A stretch of DNA of 9,911 bases, taken from contig JAFZLE010000043.1 of NCBI GenBank assembly GCA_017551645.1, forward strand, positions 1-9,911. Reading direction: 5' to 3'. Position 1 is the first letter of the stretch. Every line of letters begins with the position of its first letter. Made by a program: the position numbers and the translations under genes. The notes beneath the pieces are model-generated. The model did not search any database. It was not told the DNA's origin and saw only the letters and a program-made list of their open reading frames with translations. Below are positions 7,367-9,911 of the stretch, piece by piece. The DNA is from Clostridia bacterium. GTDB lineage: Bacteria; Bacillota; Clostridia; Christensenellales; Aristaeellaceae.

Positions 7367-8374
7367 TTATTCCTCTGAAAGCTTCTCAAGTCCCAGCTTG
7401 AGCTGGCCGGTCAGGTCTCCCATGACCATTTTGCGCGCCTGTTCCAGCGCCTTGCGGAAGGCGTAGGCGTTGGAGGAGCCGTGGGCCTTGACCACCAGGC
7501 CGTTCACGCCCAACAGGGGCGCGCCGCCGTACTCGTCCTTGTTCATGCGCTTCTTTATCTTGCCGAAGGCGCCCCTGAGCAGCAGGCCTCCCAGTTTGCC
7601 CGTAAAGCTGGCCAGCGCCTCGGTCTTTATCATCTTGAACAGGTTTTTGCTCAGGCCCTCGGCGTATTTTAATATCACGTTGCCGGTGAACCCGTCGCAC
7701 ACTATCACGTCCGCTTCGGAGGACTGCACGTCCCGCGCCTCCACGTTGCCCATGAACCCGTACGCCTGCTGCTGCTTCATCAGCGCATGGGCTTCCTTGT
7801 AGAGCTTGGAACCCTTTTCTTCCTCTGCGCCTATGTTGACCAGGCCAACCCTGGGGCTTTCCACGCCCATCACCTGCTTCATGTACGCGCTGCCCAGCAG
7901 CCCGAACTGCTTAAGGTAAGCGGGCTGGCAGTCCGCGTTGGCGCCGCAGTCTATGAGCATCACAGGCTTTTCCATGCCGGGTATCACGGCGGCCAGGGCG
8001 GGGCGGTCTATGCCCTTTAACATCCTTAAAGTCACCATGCCCGCCAGGAACAGCGCGCCGGTGGAGCCCGCGCTCACCATCGCCTGGGCTCTGCCCTCCT
8101 TTACCGCCTTCATGCACAGCATGAGGGAGGAGTCCTGCTTGCGGCGCACGGCCAGCATGGGCTCGTCGTGCATGGTGATGTCCTCGCCGCTTTGGGCGTA
8201 TTCCGCCCGCTCGCTGCCCAGCGCTTCCCGGGCTTTGGCCAGCGCCTCTTCCCGTCCATACATTAGCACTTTCGTGTCCGGGAACAGGGGCAGGAATTGC
8301 TTTACGCCGTCTATGACGCAGCCGGGCGCGTCGTCGCCGCCCATCAGGTCTACCGCGATAGTGTATTCCGCCAC
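7367..8374 (-). CDS. plsX: Phosphate acyltransferase PlsX
   Basis: PlsX transfers acyl groups from acyl-ACP to inorganic phosphate, making acyl-phosphate for PlsY, the first committed supply step of phospholipid synthesis; it acts at the membrane surface. The 335-residue product matches the usual length. Seen motifs are AVDLMGGDDAPG (7-18), SAGSTGALFLAG (101-112), the IDCGAN segment (141-146), CDGFTGNVILKYAEG (226-240), and the C-terminal GGAPLLGVNG plus KAHGSSNAYAF blocks (283-306). The start codon is GTG at 8374-8372, with GGAGG 6 bases upstream; no ATG lies near the conserved N-terminus. The gene is 36 bases after glnS and 25 bases before acp, consistent with one transcript and with acyl-ACP being its substrate. 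ATA codes for most of its isoleucines. Confidence 0.97.
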   Translation of the reverse strand: MAEYTIAVDLMGGDDAPGCVIDGVKQFLPLFPDTKVLMYGREEALAKAREALGSERAEYAQSGEDITMHDEPMLAVRRKQDSSLMLCMKAVKEGRAQAMVSAGSTGALFLAGMVTLRMLKGIDRPALAAVIPGMEKPVMLIDCGANADCQPAYLKQFGLLGSAYMKQVMGVESPRVGLVNIGAEEEKGSKLYKEAHALMKQQQAYGFMGNVEARDVQSSEADVIVCDGFTGNVILKYAEGLSKNLFKMIKTEALASFTGKLGGLLLRGAFGKIKKRMNKDEYGGAPLLGVNGLVVKAHGSSNAYAFRKALEQARKMVMGDLTGQLKLGLEKLSEE

Positions 8375-8380
8375 GGAGCA

Positions 8381-8385
8381 CCTCC
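8381..8385 (-). promoter_or_regulatory. Ribosome binding site deciding the GTG start of plsX
   Basis: GGAGG reads 8385 to 8381 on the minus strand with 6 bases to GTG 8374. The conserved PlsX N-terminus (AEYTIAVDLMGG) begins directly after this GTG. Confidence 0.85.
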
Positions 8386-8410
8386 GAAAAAATGTCTTAT
8401 GTGGGAATGC

Positions 8411-9911
8411 TTACTGCTTCTGCTTCGCCCAGCTGTCCTTAAGGGGCACGATGCGGTTGAACACGGGCTTTTCGGCAGTGGAATCCGGGTCCTTGCAGAA
8501 ATAGCCCTGCCTTAAGAACTGGAAGCGGTCGCTCACGCTGCTGCCGGCTATGACCGGCTCCACCAGACAGTCGGTGAGCGTGATGAGGCTGTCGGGGTTG
8601 ATCTTCGCGTTAAAACCCTTGGGCGCGGAGGCGTTTTCTTCCTCTTCTTCGGTCTCCTCGGGGGCTTCCGCCGCCTGATCCTCGTCCATTATCAGGGGCT
8701 CGTACAGCCTGACCTCGGCTTTAACCGCGTCCAGGTCGCTTATCCAGTGCAGGGTGCCCTTGACTTTACGGTCCGCGCCTTCGCTGCCGGAGCGGCTGGA
8801 AAGGTCCACGGAGCAGAGCACTTCGGTCACATTGCCAGTTTCGTCCAGTATAACATCCTCGCACTTGATTATGTACGCGCCCTTCAGGCGCACTTCCTTG
8901 CCGGGCGCCAGGCGGAAGAACTTCTTGACCGGCTCCAGCATGAAGTCGTCCTGCTCTATGAACAGGTGTTTGGTAAAGCGCACTTCCCTTGTGCCCATTT
9001 CGGGGTGGTCGGGATGGTTCTCCATGGTTATGACGTCGACTTTGCCCTCGTCCCAGTTGGTGAGGGTGAGCTTCAGGGGCCTGAGCACCGCCATGCCCCT
9101 TGGCGCGGTATCGCCCAGCGCGTCGCGCACGCACGCCTCAAGCAGCGCGCCGTCCACCACGCTGTCCGCCTTGGCTACGCCCACGCGCACCAGGAAATCC
9201 TTTACCGCCTCGGCGGGATAGCCCCTGCGGCGCATGGCCACCAGCGTGGGCATGCGCGGGTCGTCCCAGCCGCTTACGATGCCGTTTTCCACCATGTAGC
9301 GCAGGTAGCGCTTGCTGAGCAGTGTGCGGGTGAGGTTGAGGCGCGCGAACTCGATCTGCCTGGGGGGCTGGTCAAAGCAGCCCGCGTTGTGCACCATCCA
9401 GTCGTACAGGGGGCGGTGTATCTCGTATTCCAGGGAGCACAGGGAGTGGGTCACGCCCTCTATGGCGTCCTGTATGGGATGCTGGAAGTCGTACATGGGA
9501 TAGATGCACCACTCGTCACCCGTCCTGTGGTGGTGGCAGCGCTTGATGCGGTATATGGTGGGGTCGCGCATGAGCACGTTGGGGGAAGCCATGTCTATCT
9601 TCGCCCTGAGCACGCGGCTGCCGTCCGGGAACTCGCCGTTCTTCATGCGCTCGAACAGATCCAGGTTCTCCTCCACGGAGCGGTTGCGGAAGGGGGAGTC
9701 CACGCCGGGGGCAGTCAGGGTGCCGCGGTTCTTGCGCATCTCTTCCGGGCTCTGGTCGTCCACATACGCCAGGCCCTTGCGGATAAGGTCCCTGGCGATC
9801 TCGTACAGGCGGGGGAAGACGTCGCTGGCGAAGTGCAGCTTGACCCACTTGAAGCCCAGCCACTCTATGTCCCTCTGGATGCCTTCCACGAACACCGTGT
9901 CCTCCTTGGCG
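8411..9911 (-). CDS. glnS: Glutaminyl-tRNA synthetase (partial, 5' end beyond right edge)
   Basis: GlnRS charges tRNA-Gln with glutamine in the cytosol. About 499 C-terminal residues are visible; the frame is open through the right edge, and comparison with E. coli GlnRS (554 residues) suggests some 60-75 N-terminal residues, including the HIGH motif, lie outside. Visible marks are AKEDTVFVEGIQRDIEWLGF near the edge, CIYPMYDFQHPIQDAIEGVTHSL (split between residues 135 and 157), the KMSKS-type loop LLSKR (197-201), SGWDDPRMPTL (213-223), and the anticodon-binding beta-barrels ending in YFCKDP, STAEKPVFNR and DSWAK. These C-terminal blocks separate GlnRS from bacterial GluRS. An acidic low-complexity stretch (visible residues 409-425) lengthens a loop by about 15 residues relative to E. 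coli. GlnRS is not universal in Firmicutes, many of which make Gln-tRNA with GatCAB instead. A GTG at 9895 is internal, not the start. Confidence 0.97.
   Translation of the reverse strand, partial: AKEDTVFVEGIQRDIEWLGFKWVKLHFASDVFPRLYEIARDLIRKGLAYVDDQSPEEMRKNRGTLTAPGVDSPFRNRSVEENLDLFERMKNGEFPDGSRVLRAKIDMASPNVLMRDPTIYRIKRCHHHRTGDEWCIYPMYDFQHPIQDAIEGVTHSLCSLEYEIHRPLYDWMVHNAGCFDQPPRQIEFARLNLTRTLLSKRYLRYMVENGIVSGWDDPRMPTLVAMRRRGYPAEAVKDFLVRVGVAKADSVVDGALLEACVRDALGDTAPRGMAVLRPLKLTLTNWDEGKVDVITMENHPDHPEMGTREVRFTKHLFIEQDDFMLEPVKKFFRLAPGKEVRLKGAYIIKCEDVILDETGNVTEVLCSVDLSSRSGSEGADRKVKGTLHWISDLDAVKAEVRLYEPLIMDEDQAAEAPEETEEEEENASAPKGFNAKINPDSLITLTDCLVEPVIAGSSVSDRFQFLRQGYFCKDPDSTAEKPVFNRIVPLKDSWAKQKQ
8636..8686 (-). 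other. Acidic low-complexity insert encoded within glnS
   Basis: These 51 bases encode 17 residues, of which 11 are Asp or Glu, including a run of five Glu. They sit in the C-terminal anticodon-binding half, between the RLYEPLI segment and the KINPDSL segment. The matching E. coli loop (between RLYDRLF and VINPESL) is about 15 residues shorter. The frame is intact on both sides, so this is an in-frame insertion rather than a sequencing fault. Confidence 0.75.

Noticed and set aside
7342..7389. N-terminal 16-residue extension of the ACP frame
   Set aside because: It overlaps the end of plsX, lacks a suitable ribosome binding site, and is not part of known ACPs; ATG 7341 has a strong GGAGG.
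8375..8410. Run of six T on the minus strand between glnS and plsX, considered as a terminator
   Set aside because: No stable GC-rich hairpin precedes the T-run, and the plsX ribosome binding site follows at once.
9893..9895. GTG at 9895 as the start of glnS
   Set aside because: The conserved GlnRS sequence (AKEDTVFVEG) continues upstream in frame to the window edge, so this codon is an internal valine.

Overview
The window is one compact, unidirectional gene cluster. Every supportable gene lies on the minus strand, so transcription runs from right to left. The reading order is glnS (5' end off the right edge), plsX, an acyl carrier protein gene, rnc, smc, ftsY, a TIM-barrel sugar phosphate isomerase/epimerase-like gene, and a thymidine/pyrimidine-nucleoside phosphorylase gene (3' end off the left edge). 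Gaps are 16 to 49 bases, and two junctions overlap by about 4 bases as ATGA. I see no tRNA, rRNA, CRISPR array, insertion sequence, convincing promoter or rho-independent terminator inside the window. No gene-free stretch exceeds 50 bases.

The organism is most likely a GC-rich member of the Firmicutes, probably class Clostridia. The core order plsX-acp-rnc-smc-ftsY is the classic Firmicutes arrangement. Strong GGAGG-type ribosome binding sites precede most genes, FtsY is a short form without a long acidic N-terminal domain, and the phosphorylase has the Gram-positive Pdp style. This rests on gene order and protein character, not on a database search. An unusual trait is heavy use of the ATA isoleucine codon despite the GC-rich sequence (17 of 21 Ile codons in ftsY).

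Right part (8411-9911): most of glutaminyl-tRNA synthetase, with an acidic insert in its anticodon-binding half. Middle (6419-8374): plsX and the acyl carrier protein serve phospholipid/fatty-acid synthesis, and rnc makes RNase III. Left-middle (1932-6402): smc (chromosome condensation and segregation) and ftsY (signal recognition particle receptor). Left end (1-1882): a translationally coupled two-gene unit, isomerase plus nucleoside phosphorylase, which is the accessory-looking part. In several Firmicutes ylxM-ffh follow ftsY; here this carbohydrate/nucleoside pair takes that place.

Most of the window is ordinary housekeeping sequence, and I did not find a clear novel system. The points most worth a second look are the phosphorylase lacking the usual phosphate-site lysine, the ACP with a non-canonical Ser-Ala after its phosphopantetheine serine, the codon contrast between the isomerase and its neighbours, and the acidic insert in GlnRS.
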